A stretch of DNA of 64,000 nucleotides. Origin: Pseudomonas mandelii (lineage in GTDB: Bacteria > Pseudomonadota > Gammaproteobacteria > Pseudomonadales > Pseudomonadaceae). Positions 1 to 10,300 of this stretch are shown piece after piece. Numbering within the stretch: the first letter of the stretch is position 1; each line of letters starts with the position of its first letter. The position numbers and the translations under genes were made by a program. The stretch spans positions 62,001-126,000 of the forward strand of contig NZ_JAMYDU010000001.1 in NCBI RefSeq assembly GCF_024138395.1. Direction: 5' to 3'. The notes beneath the pieces were generated by a model, which made no database searches, was not told the origin of the DNA, and saw only the letters and a program-made list of their open reading frames with translations.

Positions 1-439
1 CCCGTTTGCTGCCCCAGAAATCGATTTCGTAACTGGCGCTCAGTTCCGCGTCGTAATAATTCAGCGAGCGATTATCGGGGCTGACGTCCAGTTGGCTGTA
101 GCCCTTGCCATGCAGCAAGCGTTGGCGATTGGCGTTGAGGCCAGCCTTGAGTTCGGGCAGCAGCGGCGCACCGGCGATGATGGCGCTGGCCTGGGCCTGC
201 TGAACCCGGGCGACAGCGGCGGCCAGGTCGTGACTGCCCACGCTAGCCTGTTCGATCAGGCGATTCAGTTGTGGGCTGCCGAACTGCATCCACCATTGCC
301 GGTTGCTGTGTGCGGCGGCCGCGGTGTTCGGCGATTGCCAGGCGGCGGGTGGTTGCAGGCCGCTGTCGGGGCGCGGCGCAGGGTTGCTGCAGGCGGCCAG
401 CAACAGGCTGGCGGCCAGAAGAGTCAGGGGCACTTTCAT
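1..439 (-). CDS. opmQ: OpmQ-like outer-membrane efflux lipoprotein (5' part only)
   Basis: This is the outer-membrane channel of the PvdRT-OpmQ tripartite pump, which exports and recycles pyoverdine from the periplasm. Only the first ~146 residues lie in the window; the gene runs off the left edge. The start at 439 gives a lipoprotein signal with lipobox LLAAC at about residues 13-17, so the mature protein would be acylated. The visible part has OprM/NodT-like features: a QWWMQF segment near residue 50 and YEIDFWG near the window edge. It begins 7 bases after the pvdT stop and is surely co-transcribed with pvdR and pvdT. Family and position are secure. The opmQ name rests on the operon order, which is that of P. 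aeruginosa. Confidence 0.9.
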   Translation of the reverse strand, partial: MKVPLTLLAASLLLAACSNPAPRPDSGLQPPAAWQSPNTAAAAHSNRQWWMQFGSPQLNRLIEQASVGSHDLAAAVARVQQAQASAIIAGAPLLPELKAGLNANRQRLLHGKGYSQLDVSPDNRSLNYYDAELSASYEIDFWGSKR

Positions 440-446
440 AGGTCGA

Positions 447-2420
447 TCATTCACTGGTAAGGGCCGTGACCGGATCGAGCCGGGCAGCCTTGCGGGCAGG
501 CATGAAGCCGAAGATGACGCCGGTGACCAGGGCGCAGCCGAAGGCGCCGAGCACGGCGAACAACTGGAACGCGACCGCGACATTGCTCAGCAGCAACACG
601 CCACCGACCAGCAGCGCCAGGCCGATGCCGGCGACACCGCCGACCACCGAGAGCATCACCGCCTCTGTGAGAAACTGGCGCAAGATGTCGCGCTGACGGG
701 CGCCGGTGGCCATGCGAATCCCGATTTCCCGGGTGCGTTCGCGCACCGTCATCAGCATGATGTTCATGACGCCGATGCCGCCGACCAGCAGCGAAATCGC
801 CGCAATCGAACCGAGCATCAATGACAGCGTGCCCTGGGTGCGGGCCTCGGCCTGGATCATGGCGGCGTTGTTGGTCAGCTCGAAATCGCGCTTGCCCTTG
901 TGCTCGCGCAGCATCGTTTGTTCGATCGCTTGCTCGGCTTCCTTGACCTTGCGCGCATCCTTGGCGGCGATCACCACGTACTCGGGGTTACGGCTGCCAA
1001 ACAGACGCACGCTGGCGGCCGAGTAGGGCACGGCGATGCGGTTATCGCTATCAGAATCGCCGGAACTGGAACCTTTTTCGGCCAGCACGCCGAGCACCTG
1101 AAACGGCACGTTTTCGATCAGGATGTACTGGCCGATCGGGTCGGCCAGGTCTTTGAACAGCTTCTCCCGGACCTTGTGGCCGATCACCGCGACGGCGGCG
1201 GCACTGTCTTCATCGGCCTGGGTGAAATAGCTGCCCTGAACCACCGGCCAATTGAAGATGCTCGGGAAATTGGTGTCGTTGCCGCCCACATAGGCGGTGT
1301 GATCGGCGTTGCCGAAGCGCACGCCGGCAGTCGAGCCGTTGACCGGCATGATCCGCTGCACCTGAGGCAGGTTGGCGAGCGCGGCGACGTCGTCGAGGGT
1401 AATGATCCCGGGCGGCGTACGCGGATTGGGCGCGGCGCCGCTGAGGTAAATGATGTTGGAGCCGAAGGCGCCCATCTGCGCCATCACCTGTCGCTTGCTG
1501 CCTTCGCCCACCGCCAGCATCACCACCACCGACGCGACGCCAATGACAATCCCCAGTAGCGTCAGGGCGGTGCGGAAGCGATTGATCCACATCACGCGCC
1601 ACGCCGCCTGAACCGCGTCCAGCAGTTCGCCTTTCCAGGCGCCATTGGGCTCGCTGCCGGCGCTCAAACGCTGGCGCAGGTCGACGGCTTGCAGCGCGCC
1701 GGGACGGGCCGTGCGCGGGGCGGCTAAGGGATTGGTGGCGGTGTCGCTGATGATCAGGCCGTCGCGGATTTCGATGACCCGGTTGGCGCGCTTAGCCACT
1801 TCGCGGTCGTGGGTGATCAGGATCACCACATGCCCCTGACTGGCCAGTTCATCGAGCAGGCTCATGACTTCGGCGCCGCTGTGGCTGTCGAGAGCGCCGG
1901 TGGGTTCGTCGGCGAGGATGATGTGGCCGCCATTCATCAAGGCGCGGGCGATCGATACCCGTTGCTGTTGACCGCCGGAGAGCTGATGTGGACGGTTGGC
2001 GGTGCGCGAGCCCAGGCCGAGGCGCTCGAGCAGGGCCGCCGCGCGGGCATGGCGTTCGTCTGCCGGGGTGCCGGCATAAATGGCTGGCATCTCGACGTTT
2101 TCCTGGGCCGATCCGGACGGGATCAGGTGGTAACCCTGAAACACGAAGCCGAAGGCCTCGCGCCGTAGCCACGCCAGTTCGTCACTGCCCAGGCCCGCGA
2201 CGTTTTCTCCGGCGAACAGGTAGTCGCCGCTGGTGGGGCGGTCGAGGCAGCCGAGGATGTTCATCAGGGTCGATTTGCCGGACCCGGAGGCACCGACGAT
2301 GGCAACAAATTCGCCGGCATGGATCGACAGGTCGATGCCGCGCAGCACTTCCACCACAGGGCTGTCGCCACCGCCGTAGGCTTTGCGGATCTGTCGAAGG
2401 TCAATCAGGGGCGTTTGCAT
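447..2420 (-). CDS. pvdT: PvdT, MacB-type ABC transporter (ATPase-permease fusion)
   Basis: Inner-membrane energy-coupling subunit of the pyoverdine pump. At 657 residues it has the usual MacB length. The N-terminal ATPase domain shows Walker [10 protein letters not shown] (43-51), the ABC signature LSGGQ (147-151) and Walker B IILADEP (167-173). A first membrane helix lies near residue 283, followed by a large periplasmic domain and three C-terminal helices, ending in the FtsX-like [14 protein letters not shown] tail. The ATG abuts the stop codon of pvdR, so the two are translationally coupled. Without context it would be called MacB; the adjacent fpvI and pvdA point to the pyoverdine-specific pump. 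Confidence 0.93.
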   Translation of the reverse strand: MQTPLIDLRQIRKAYGGGDSPVVEVLRGIDLSIHAGEFVAIVGASGSGKSTLMNILGCLDRPTSGDYLFAGENVAGLGSDELAWLRREAFGFVFQGYHLIPSGSAQENVEMPAIYAGTPADERHARAAALLERLGLGSRTANRPHQLSGGQQQRVSIARALMNGGHIILADEPTGALDSHSGAEVMSLLDELASQGHVVILITHDREVAKRANRVIEIRDGLIISDTATNPLAAPRTARPGALQAVDLRQRLSAGSEPNGAWKGELLDAVQAAWRVMWINRFRTALTLLGIVIGVASVVVMLAVGEGSKRQVMAQMGAFGSNIIYLSGAAPNPRTPPGIITLDDVAALANLPQVQRIMPVNGSTAGVRFGNADHTAYVGGNDTNFPSIFNWPVVQGSYFTQADEDSAAAVAVIGHKVREKLFKDLADPIGQYILIENVPFQVLGVLAEKGSSSGDSDSDNRIAVPYSAASVRLFGSRNPEYVVIAAKDARKVKEAEQAIEQTMLREHKGKRDFELTNNAAMIQAEARTQGTLSLMLGSIAAISLLVGGIGVMNIMLMTVRERTREIGIRMATGARQRDILRQFLTEAVMLSVVGGVAGIGLALLVGGVLLLSNVAVAFQLFAVLGAFGCALVTGVIFGFMPARKAARLDPVTALTSE

Positions 2421-3578
2421 TCAGCCTCCGCTGCCGGTGAGCGGAGTGCTCAGCACGTGATCGCCTTCCGCCAACCCGTCGAGAATCTGCGTGCGTAACC
2501 GGTCGCTGATCCCGGTGCGAACCTCGCGGCGCTGAACCTCGCCGTTGGCTGCCACCACTTGCGCCACTTGGCGATCCGCGGAGCCGTTTTGCAGGGCCGC
2601 GGTGGGCACTGTCAGCACGTTCTGCGCTTGCTGGGCGACGAAAAATACCTGGGCGGTCATGTCGGTCATCAAGGCGTTGTCGGCGTTGTCGACATCCAGC
2701 AGCACGGTGTAGAGCACTACTCGCTCGCTGCCGCTGCGACCGCTGGTGGGGCTGCCCTGCATCTGTTCGAGCGGGCGCGGCGGCACTGGCAAAATCTGCC
2801 GTACGGTGCTGCTCCAGCGCCGGTTGCCACCGCTGAGCGTGGTGAACCAGGCGGTCATGCCGGGTTTGACCTGGCCGATATCGGCCTCCGAAACTTCGGC
2901 CCAAACGGTCATCGGTGACAACCGGGCAATGCGCAATATCAGCGGCGTCTGTTGTTGCGCGTTGAGGGTCTGGCCTTCCCGGGCACCGACGGCGACCACC
3001 GTGCCGGACATTGGCGCGTAGATCCGTGTGTAACCCAGCTCCGCTTCGTCGCTGCGCAAACTGGCCTGGGCTTGACGAATCTGCGCCTGGAACATGTCGA
3101 TGCGCGCCTGGGTCGCCCGCACTTCGGCGCGGGCGGTTTGCACATCTTCTTCGCGAGTGGCGCCGCCGGCCTTGAGGTGCTGCTGGCGCTGATACTTTTG
3201 TTGCGCCAAGTCGTGCTGGGCGCGCTGCTCTTGCAACTGGGCCTTGAGGTTGTCGATGGAAAAACGTCCAGCGTCGAGTTTGGCTTTCTGGGTCGAAGGA
3301 TCGATCTCCACCAGCAATTGGCCTTCCTTGATCTGATCGCCGGCCTCGACATGAATCTTCTGGATCTGCCCGGACGCCTGGGCGCCGACGTCCACGTAGC
3401 GTCGCGGTTGCAGGGTGCCGAGGGCGGTCACGCTGTTTTCGATATCGGCGCGGGTCACGGCGGCGGTGGCCAGTTTCTCACGCCCCGGCGGAATCACTTG
3501 CCAGGCAGCCAGGGCCACGGCGGGGATCAGGCACAGAGCGACAAACAGGGCGCGTCGGGTGGGGCGGGGACGTTTCAT
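2421..3578 (-). CDS. pvdR: PvdR, MacA-type periplasmic adaptor
   Basis: Membrane-fusion (HlyD/MacA family) subunit linking PvdT to OpmQ, 385 residues. A single N-terminal membrane helix (about residues 9-27) is followed by a lipoyl-like half-motif (VGAQASGQIQ), a long alpha-helical hairpin rich in Q, A and R (about 95-180), the second half-motif (APMSGTV) and beta-barrel domains. It is first in the pvdR-pvdT-opmQ operon. A perfect iron-starvation box lies about 110 bases upstream on the same strand, so PvdS- or FpvI-class sigma control under iron limitation is very likely. Confidence 0.93.
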   Translation of the reverse strand: MKRPRPTRRALFVALCLIPAVALAAWQVIPPGREKLATAAVTRADIENSVTALGTLQPRRYVDVGAQASGQIQKIHVEAGDQIKEGQLLVEIDPSTQKAKLDAGRFSIDNLKAQLQEQRAQHDLAQQKYQRQQHLKAGGATREEDVQTARAEVRATQARIDMFQAQIRQAQASLRSDEAELGYTRIYAPMSGTVVAVGAREGQTLNAQQQTPLILRIARLSPMTVWAEVSEADIGQVKPGMTAWFTTLSGGNRRWSSTVRQILPVPPRPLEQMQGSPTSGRSGSERVVLYTVLLDVDNADNALMTDMTAQVFFVAQQAQNVLTVPTAALQNGSADRQVAQVVAANGEVQRREVRTGISDRLRTQILDGLAEGDHVLSTPLTGSGG

Positions 3579-3686
3579 GCGGGGTTCCAGCCGGTGAAAA
3601 TCGGCCCGTCGCTCGGTAAGCGCGGCAATGATCCGCGCCGCTGAACGCTGTCGGTGGACCGACAGACACGGGAAGCTGTCCTGTAA

Positions 3687-3710
3687 ACGAGAACCCCGAA
3701 CGGGAATTTA
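3687..3710 (-). promoter_or_regulatory. Iron-starvation (IS) box for pvdR-pvdT-opmQ
   Basis: On the minus strand the sequence reads TAAAT, 16 bases, CGT. This is exactly the known consensus for promoters of the pyoverdine ECF sigma factors in Pseudomonas. It ends about 108 bases before the pvdR start. The spacing match is seen directly; the assignment to PvdS or FpvI is inferred. Confidence 0.8.
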
Positions 3711-3783
3711 AGTGTTGAGACATGGCGTTGCAGGTCGACAAATGAGGTTATTTCTCAGGTAAATGGATCCAGTGCTTTAAATC

Positions 3784-3808
3784 TATATGAGAATTACTAT
3801 AAATTACG
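3784..3808 (+). promoter_or_regulatory. Probable Fur box upstream of fpvI
   Basis: The stretch TATGAGAATTACTATAAATT resembles the 19-base Fur consensus (GATAATGATAATCATTATC) and the GAGAAT-type Fur boxes of Pseudomonas iron sigma genes. It lies about 75 bases before fpvI, where Fur repression of an ECF sigma gene is expected. The match is imperfect. Confidence 0.55.
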
Positions 3809-3879
3809 CCTCTTGCGCGCTGCCATCATCGTGCCGCCATCTCTTTTATGGCGCAGATCTGTCTCAAGGACTGGGAGTC

Positions 3880-4362
3880 ATGTTGGAAAACTACTATCGC
3901 GAGCTGGTGTGTTTCCTGAACGCCAAGCTAGGCAACCGTCAGGTGGCCGAAGATGTGGTGCATGACGCTTATCTGCGGGTACTGGAGCGTTCGAGTGACA
4001 CGCCGATCGAACAACCCCGGGCGTTTCTTTATCGCACCGCGCTCAACCTGGTGATTGACGATCACCGACGCAATGCCTTGCGGCAGGTCGAATCCCTGGA
4101 TGTGCTCGACAGCGAAGAGCGCTACTTCACGCCATCCCCCCACAACAGCCTCGATCACGGTCAGCGCCTGGACATGCTCCAGCGCGCACTGGCGGAGTTG
4201 CCACGGTTGTGTCGCGAGAGTTTTCTTCTGCGCAAGATCGACGGCTTGTCGCACCCGGAAATCGCCGAGCACCTGGGGATTTCCCGGGCGCTGGTGGAAA
4301 AGCACATCGTCAATGCCATGAAGCATTGCCGGGTGCGCATGCGCCAGTGGGACGCTCCCTGA
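3880..4362 (+). CDS. fpvI: FpvI-like ECF sigma factor (FecI family)
   Basis: A 160-residue ECF sigma factor. Region 2 (about 1-65) contains AEDVVHDAYLRVLE, and region 4 (about 100-150) contains the helix-turn-helix HPEIAEHLGISRALVEKHI. The frame is open to 3787, but the start at 3880 follows GGGAG and gives the normal FpvI length. In P. aeruginosa, FpvI drives the ferripyoverdine receptor gene fpvA and is restrained by FpvR. Here it sits between pvdR (divergent) and pvdA, the P. aeruginosa order, but the intervening fpvR gene is missing. A Fur-like box precedes it. The symbol rests on synteny; other FecI-type sigma factors look alike. Confidence 0.82.
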   Translation: MLENYYRELVCFLNAKLGNRQVAEDVVHDAYLRVLERSSDTPIEQPRAFLYRTALNLVIDDHRRNALRQVESLDVLDSEERYFTPSPHNSLDHGQRLDMLQRALAELPRLCRESFLLRKIDGLSHPEIAEHLGISRALVEKHIVNAMKHCRVRMRQWDAP

Positions 4363-4387
4363 TCGACGCCGTTTAATCAGGCCTCGT

Positions 4388-4411
4388 TAAATTTTTTTTC
4401 ATTGTCCTCGT
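4388..4411 (+). promoter_or_regulatory. Iron-starvation (IS) box for pvdA
   Basis: TAAAT (4388-4392), exactly 16 bases, then CGT (4409-4411): a perfect IS box on the plus strand, 95 bases before the pvdA start. It is just after the fpvI stop, so pvdA has its own promoter. Confidence 0.85.
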
Positions 4412-4506
4412 TCCTATTCAACAGACGATCTGCTGCCGCCAAAGGCCGGTCAGGTCACCCAGGCTTTATCCCCGCTGCTCCGGGGTTCATCCAGAGGACA
4501 CTGGAA

Positions 4507-5844
4507 ATGACACAGGCAATTGCATCGCCCATCGTTCACGACCTGATCGGCGTCGGTTTCGGCCCTTCGAACCTGGCTCTGGCCATCGCCCTGCAAGAGC
4601 GCGGGCCGAGCCAGGGTGAGCTGGATGTGCTGTTTCTCGACAAGCAAGCGGACTACCGCTGGCACGGCAATACCCTGGTCACCCAGAGCGAACTGCAGAT
4701 TTCCTTTCTCAAGGACCTGGTGACGCTGCGCAACCCGACCAGCCCGTATTCCTTCGTCAATTACCTCAAGCACCATGGTCGTCTGGTGGACTTCATTAAC
4801 CTCGGCACCTTCTATCCGTGCCGCATGGAGTACAACGACTACCTGCGCTGGGTCGCCGGGCAATTTACCGCGCAGAGCCGTTACGGCGAGGAAGTGTTGG
4901 CCATCGAGCCAGTGCTGCACCACCAGCAGGTCGAAGCGCTGCGGGTGATCTCGCGTGATGCGCAAGGTCAACAGCATGTACGCACCACCCGTTCGGTAGT
5001 GGTCAGCGCCGGCGGTACACCGCGCATTCCCGAAGCGTTCAAGGCGCTGAAGGAGGACGGCCGGGTATTCCACCACTCCCAGTACCTGGAGCGCATGGCC
5101 AGGCAGCCGTGCGTGAACAACCAACCGATGAGTATCGCGATCATCGGCGGCGGGCAGAGTGCGGCGGAAGCCTTCATCGACCTGAACGACAGCTTCCCAT
5201 CGGTGCAGGTGGACATGATCTTGCGTGGCTCGGCTCTGAAACCGGCCGATGACAGCCCCTTCGTCAACGAAGTGTTCTCGCCGGAGTTCACCGACCTGGT
5301 GTTCCAGCAGGCCAGCAGCGAACGCGAGCGCCTGGTCAACGAGTACCACAACACCAACTATTCAGTGGTGGACATCGACCTGATCGAGCGCATCTACGGC
5401 ATCTTCTACCGTCAGAAAGTCTCGGGCATTGCGCGCCATGCGTTCCATACCCTGACCACTATTGAAAAAGCCACCGCCACCGAGCGCGGTATCGAGCTGG
5501 CGATGCGCAACAACGCCACCGGTGAAGTCACCGTTCGTTGCTATGACGCCGTGGTGCTGGCCACCGGTTACGAACGTCAGATGCACCGCAAACTGCTGGC
5601 GCCATTGGAACAGTACCTGGGTGATTTCGAGGTCGACCGCCATTACAAACTGATCACCGACGAGCGCTGCAAGGCCGGCATCTACATGCAGGGCTTCTGC
5701 CAGGCCAGCCACGGCTTGAGCGACACCTTGCTGTCGATCCTGCCGATCCGTGCCGATGAAATTGCAGGCTCGCTGTATGAGCATGGCAAGTCGCTCGGGC
5801 AGGGCGGGTCGGTGATGGATTTGTTGTTGGCGACTGCCAGCTAA
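4507..5844 (+). CDS. pvdA: PvdA, L-ornithine N5-monooxygenase
   Basis: Flavin enzyme that hydroxylates the side chain of L-ornithine using NADPH and O2, the first step toward the hydroxamate iron ligands of pyoverdine. The start at 4507 follows AGAGGA and gives 445 residues, the family's usual length; an upstream in-frame extension to 4402 is not needed. Visible motifs are the FAD site GVGFGPSN (15-22), the NADPH site IIGGGQSA (about 211-218), and the C-terminal ATGYERQ (about 351) followed by HGLSDTLLS. It is monocistronic here, with an IS box upstream and a REPIN downstream. Confidence 0.97.
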   Translation: MTQAIASPIVHDLIGVGFGPSNLALAIALQERGPSQGELDVLFLDKQADYRWHGNTLVTQSELQISFLKDLVTLRNPTSPYSFVNYLKHHGRLVDFINLGTFYPCRMEYNDYLRWVAGQFTAQSRYGEEVLAIEPVLHHQQVEALRVISRDAQGQQHVRTTRSVVVSAGGTPRIPEAFKALKEDGRVFHHSQYLERMARQPCVNNQPMSIAIIGGGQSAAEAFIDLNDSFPSVQVDMILRGSALKPADDSPFVNEVFSPEFTDLVFQQASSERERLVNEYHNTNYSVVDIDLIERIYGIFYRQKVSGIARHAFHTLTTIEKATATERGIELAMRNNATGEVTVRCYDAVVLATGYERQMHRKLLAPLEQYLGDFEVDRHYKLITDERCKAGIYMQGFCQASHGLSDTLLSILPIRADEIAGSLYEHGKSLGQGGSVMDLLLATAS

Positions 5845-5865
5845 ATCTTCTGCGCCTGCCAAGCC

Positions 5866-5965
5866 GCTATCGCGGGCAAGCCCGCTCCCACAGTTTGATC
5901 TTCAGTCACCAAATCTGTGTTCACTGAAGATCCCTGTGGGAGCGGGCTTGCCCGCGATGGGGCCC
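5866..5965. repeat. REPIN (inverted REP pair) after pvdA
   Basis: Two REP palindromes of the CGCGGGCAAGCCCGCTCCCAC type in opposite orientation, separated by about 45 bases. They fold into one long hairpin. The remainder of the 328-base gap to the next gene holds the palindrome at 6087 and otherwise nothing recognised. Confidence 0.9.
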
Positions 5966-6086
5966 TCAAAAGCACCACAAATCCAGAATCCTGAACCCGC
6001 CTGAAGAATCCCGCGCTGCAACGGCGCAGCGAATCCCGACCCGTTCCCTGAGAGCCCTGTACTGAAGGGATAAGTGACACCATTTT

Positions 6087-6100
6087 TAGGAAACGTCCTA
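6087..6100. promoter_or_regulatory. RcsB/BvgA-like response-regulator palindrome
   Basis: TAGGAAACGTCCTA is a 5-4-5 perfect inverted repeat 73 bases before the small receiver gene. Its form resembles binding sites of NarL-class regulators such as RcsB (TAAGAATATTCTTA). It may be the autoregulatory target of the LuxR-type regulator encoded at 6699. Palindrome seen; regulator inferred. Confidence 0.45.
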
Positions 6101-6172
6101 CAGAACGCTTCCTCGGTCTTGCGTAGCCTTGCCGCCTCACTCATCAGTCATTGATTGACCTGGAGGCTCGCG

Positions 6173-6544
6173 ATGATCAACAAAGCCTTACGTATCCTGA
6201 TCGCCGACGAACAGCATTTCTACCGAATGAAAACCGAGCGGCTGTTCAACCAGCTCGGTTATTACCGGGTGGCGCCGGTACAAAGCCTTGCGGAGATGCT
6301 GACCTTGGTCGAATACGGCTGCGAGCCCTTTGATCTGGTCGTCATCAATGCCTCACTGGCGGGTGGGGCATTGGACCTGTCTGCGTTCTTCCTCGATAAC
6401 CGCCAGGTTCGTCACGCCTTGATCTACGCTGCGGCGCCGCCTGATCTTGCGTCCATTCAACGGCTGATGACACTCATCGATCCGCCGGCGTGTGAAGCTG
6501 CACCCTCCTTGAATCAAGAGCGATATCGGCAACGGACCGGTTGA
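6173..6544 (+). CDS. Degenerate stand-alone receiver-like protein
   Basis: A 123-residue protein consisting of one CheY-like fold. The start at 6173 follows TGGAGG at good spacing; an upstream TTG at 6155 lacks a site. The N-terminus ILIADEQ matches the acidic pocket of receivers, but the strand that should end in the phosphorylated aspartate reads DLVVIN, so the acceptor is asparagine. No Lys-Pro pair is seen near the end, where YAAAPP stands instead. It is therefore unlikely to be phosphorylated and may act as an accessory or decoy partner of the phosphorelay just downstream. Function unknown. Confidence 0.75.
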   Translation: MINKALRILIADEQHFYRMKTERLFNQLGYYRVAPVQSLAEMLTLVEYGCEPFDLVVINASLAGGALDLSAFFLDNRQVRHALIYAAAPPDLASIQRLMTLIDPPACEAAPSLNQERYRQRTG

Positions 6545-6698
6545 TTTTCGGGACTACCGTTCGTCGGTACTATCAATTCTGTCAGGTACATTCTTTCTGC
6601 CTTCCATGCAAAAGTCTTAGCGCAGCCGTTGCGTCCGGTTCGTGGTTATCCGGCGTGTATTTGTGCGCAATCGTCAGGTCTTTGCACAGGGAGTTGTC

Positions 6699-7319
6699 AT
6701 GAAGTCAGTGCTGATTGTGGACGATCATCCGGTGGTACGCGCCGCAGTCAAAATCGTATTGGAGAAGGAGGGTTTCAAACGGATTTATGAGGCTGCCAGT
6801 GTTGGCGAGGCCTTGTCGATACTTCGTGAGCATGCAGTTGATCTGGTAATACTGGATCTGGTCATGCCTGGCGGCGATGGGCTGGATGTGCTGGAACGGA
6901 TCAAAACCAGTGATTGGTCGTGCCAGGTGCTGGTGTTCTCATCGCTGGATCCGCTGTTTTTTCAAGATCGGTGCATGCGCGCAGGGGCCATGGCGTATGT
7001 CGCCAAGACCAACGACCTGATTCAAATGCAAAAAGCCGTGCAAGCGGTCAGGACCGGTTACACCTATTTCGCACGGCTGCCTGCGGGTTCGCAGAACCCC
7101 CTGCAACGCAGCGAAAAACAGATGATCGACAAACTCTCCAACCGCGAACTGACCATCCTGCAATACCTGGCCCGGGGCATGACCAACAAGGCGATCGGCG
7201 AGCTTATGCACTTGAGCCACAAGACTGTCAGTACCTACAAGACTCGCTTGGTCGAAAAACTCGGAGTGAACGCGGCGGTGCACTTGCGCGACTTTGCCAA
7301 GCGCAATCATTTGATCTGA
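6699..7319 (+). CDS. BvgA/EvgA-type response regulator (LuxR HTH)
   Basis: A 206-residue regulator: receiver domain (1-120) with acidic pocket DDHP and phospho-acceptor Asp53 in LVILDLVMPGG, then a LuxR-type helix-turn-helix (about 145-200, containing LSHKTVSTYKTRLVEKLGV). The start at 6699 follows CAGGGAG; the frame is open further upstream but without a site. Its stop is immediately followed by the ATG of the hybrid kinase, so the two are a cognate, coupled pair in the manner of BvgA-BvgS and EvgA-EvgS. Target genes cannot be read from the sequence. Confidence 0.92.
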   Translation: MKSVLIVDDHPVVRAAVKIVLEKEGFKRIYEAASVGEALSILREHAVDLVILDLVMPGGDGLDVLERIKTSDWSCQVLVFSSLDPLFFQDRCMRAGAMAYVAKTNDLIQMQKAVQAVRTGYTYFARLPAGSQNPLQRSEKQMIDKLSNRELTILQYLARGMTNKAIGELMHLSHKTVSTYKTRLVEKLGVNAAVHLRDFAKRNHLI

Positions 7320-10300
7320 ATGACCCCGATCATGCGCCTATTTCTGTCGGCCTTGGCACTGAGCCTTTTAACGCAGTTGCCTGCGGCGATGGCCGACGAG
7401 CCGCAGCGATTGCAACTGCTGGGTCGTTCCACGGTGGAGGGCTTTCAGGTCAAACTGGATGAAAAGGACTGGCAATGGCTAAGCGATAAACGGACCTTGC
7501 GCCTCGGGGTAACGGGGGCGGATTACCCGCCGTTCGAAGTGACGCGGCATCGCGATGTGCTGGAAGGCATCACGGCCGATTACGCCGGGCTGCTGGGGCA
7601 ACTGCTGAACGTCAAAATCGACGTGCTGCGCTACACCACTCGTGAAGCCGCCATGGACGCCCTCAAACGCCATGAACTGGATCTGCTCGGAACATCGAAC
7701 AACTTCGAGGCGGCCGACCCCGCGCTGACCCGGTCCCGAGCCTATGCCGAAGATCAGCCGATGCTGGTCACCCAACTGGACGAGCGAATCCCTGTCGACC
7801 TTGCCGGCCAACGCATCGCCATGGTCGATGACTATTTGCCGGCAGAGACCGTTGAAGCGTTTTATCCCGATGCAAGTTTACGGCTTTACCCCTCGGCCCT
7901 CGACGCGCTCGGGGCGGTGGCATTCGAGCAGGCCGACGTGTACTTGGGTGACTTCATCAGCGCCAATTACCTGATCAACAATAATTACCTCAACAATGTG
8001 CATCTGGCGGGGCCTTCCGGTCTGGATGCCAATCCGTTCGGCTTCGCTTTGGCGAAGGACAATCCGCGTCTCAAAGGCATCATCGACAAGGCTCTGGCGG
8101 CGATTCCGATGGACCAGCGCGCGGTCATCGAGGTGCGCTGGAGTGCCGGCAGGGCCAATACGGCAGGTCAACAACAGGTGCGTCTGAGTCCCAGTGAACA
8201 ACGCTGGCTGGACCGGCATCCGACGGTCACTGTCGGCGCGATCGATAACTTTGCCCCGCTGACGTTTTACGATGCCCAAGGCCGGCTCAGCGGGTTGACG
8301 GCGCAGTTGCTGACGCTGATCAGCCAGCGCAGCGGTTTGACCTTTCAGGTGCAACGCGGCCGCTCCCTGGACCGGCAAATCGAGCAACTCCAGAGCGGTG
8401 AGATCGACCTGTTGCCTGTGGTCACCCCCAGTACCGAGCGTGAAGACTCATTGCTCTTTACCCGTGCCTACCTGAGCAATCCATTTGTGCTGATCAGTGC
8501 AACGACGACGGGCAGCCCCAGGACGCTGGACGATCTGACGGGTAAACGCCTGGCGATTTATCGGGGGCATCCGTTGTTCGGATATATGCAGACCCGGGCG
8601 CCGCAGGTCCGCCTGGTCGAGGTGCAAAGCCCGGCCGAGGGCATGGAATGGGTGATCAAGGGGCAGGCTGATGCGACGCTCAGTTCATTGATCGTCGCCC
8701 GTTACCTGATCGCTCGGCATTACCGTGATCGTCTGCGCGTCAGCAGCACCGTGGGTGATCAACCTGCCCGCATTGCCTTGGCCACGCATCGCGGCGCGCT
8801 GGAATTGCACTCGATTTTGAACAAGGCATTGCTGAGCATTTCGCCTCAGGAGATGGACGATCTGGTGGCGCGCTGGAGTCATGATGTGGTGTTGGATGAC
8901 AGCTATTGGCTGCGTCACCGTAAGGGTATTTTTCAGGCCTTTGCCGTGGCTGGCGCCTTGCTGTTGCTCGCCTTGGGCTGGATCGCCTGGCAGCGCCGGC
9001 AGATCCGCCAACGTCAGCAGTGGTTGCAGCAGTTGCAGGATGCCAAGAACGAAGCGGAGGATGCCAACCGCGCCAAAACCACTTTTCTGGCAACCATGAG
9101 CCATGAGATCCGCACACCGATGAACGCCCTGATCGGCATGCTTGAGTTGGCGCTCAAACGTGCCGACGAGGGCGTCACCGATCGCTTTGCCATTGAGGTG
9201 GCGTCCGGTGCCGCACAACAATTGCTGGCACTGATCGGTGACATTCTGGACATCGCCCGTATCGAGTCGGGGCATTTATCCCTGACACCTGAGCGCGCCA
9301 ATCTTCGGCGGCTGGTGGAATCGGTGTGTCGGGTTTTCGAAGGCCTTGCGCGGCAGAAAGAGCTGGCATGGCGAGTCGATCTGGATGAACACAGCGATTG
9401 CGACGTGTTGATCGATCCCACCCGATTCAAACAGGTGCTGTCCAATCTGCTGAGCAACGCCATCAAGTTTACCCGGGAGGGCGAGGTGAGCCTGACGCTA
9501 CGGGTGACGCCCGTGACGCTGGAGCATCTGGCGGTCAGTGTGCGCATTGAAGACACCGGCATTGGCATCAGCGATGTCGACCAGCAACGGTTGTTCAGCC
9601 CGTTCGCCCAGGCCAGCAATAACCCGCAGTCAGCTCGCGGCGGTTCCGGGTTGGGCCTGGTGATCAGTCGCACCCTGTGCGAAATGATGGGCGGCCGGTT
9701 GCAACTCAACAGCGTCCCTGGACAAGGCACAAAGATTGATATCAACCTTGAACTGATTGCACTGCAACCATTGCCTTCCATTGAGGCAGTGGATAGCGGG
9801 TTCCAGGTGCCGACGCGGCCACTGACGATTCTGGTGGTCGACGATCACCCGGCTAATCGACTGTTGCTTTCACGGCAACTGAGCCACTTGGGTCATCGTG
9901 TCCAGGAGGCCGAAGAAGGCGAGCAGGGGCTTGAGTTGTGGCGCGAACATGAGTTCGATCTGGTGGTTACCGACTGCAATATGCCCAAGCTCAGTGGTTA
10001 TGAACTGGCGGGTGCAATCCGCGATGAAGAGCGCGCCCAGGGATTACCGTCGACGCTGATTCTGGGCTTTACCGCCAATGCACAGCCCGAGGAAAAAGTC
10101 CGCTGCCTGGAGGCAGGTATGGACGACTGTCTGTTCAAACCCATCTTGCTGGCGGATTTGAGTGCATGGCTGGCCGCAAGGTTTGCAAGCGAAGCGCCAG
10201 CGACTATTGAAGAACAATCCTCGCCCGAAATGGACTTGAGTGGTCTGGAGCAATACGTCGGTGCGGACCGCACACTGCTTGATCACCTGGTGCGCGAACT

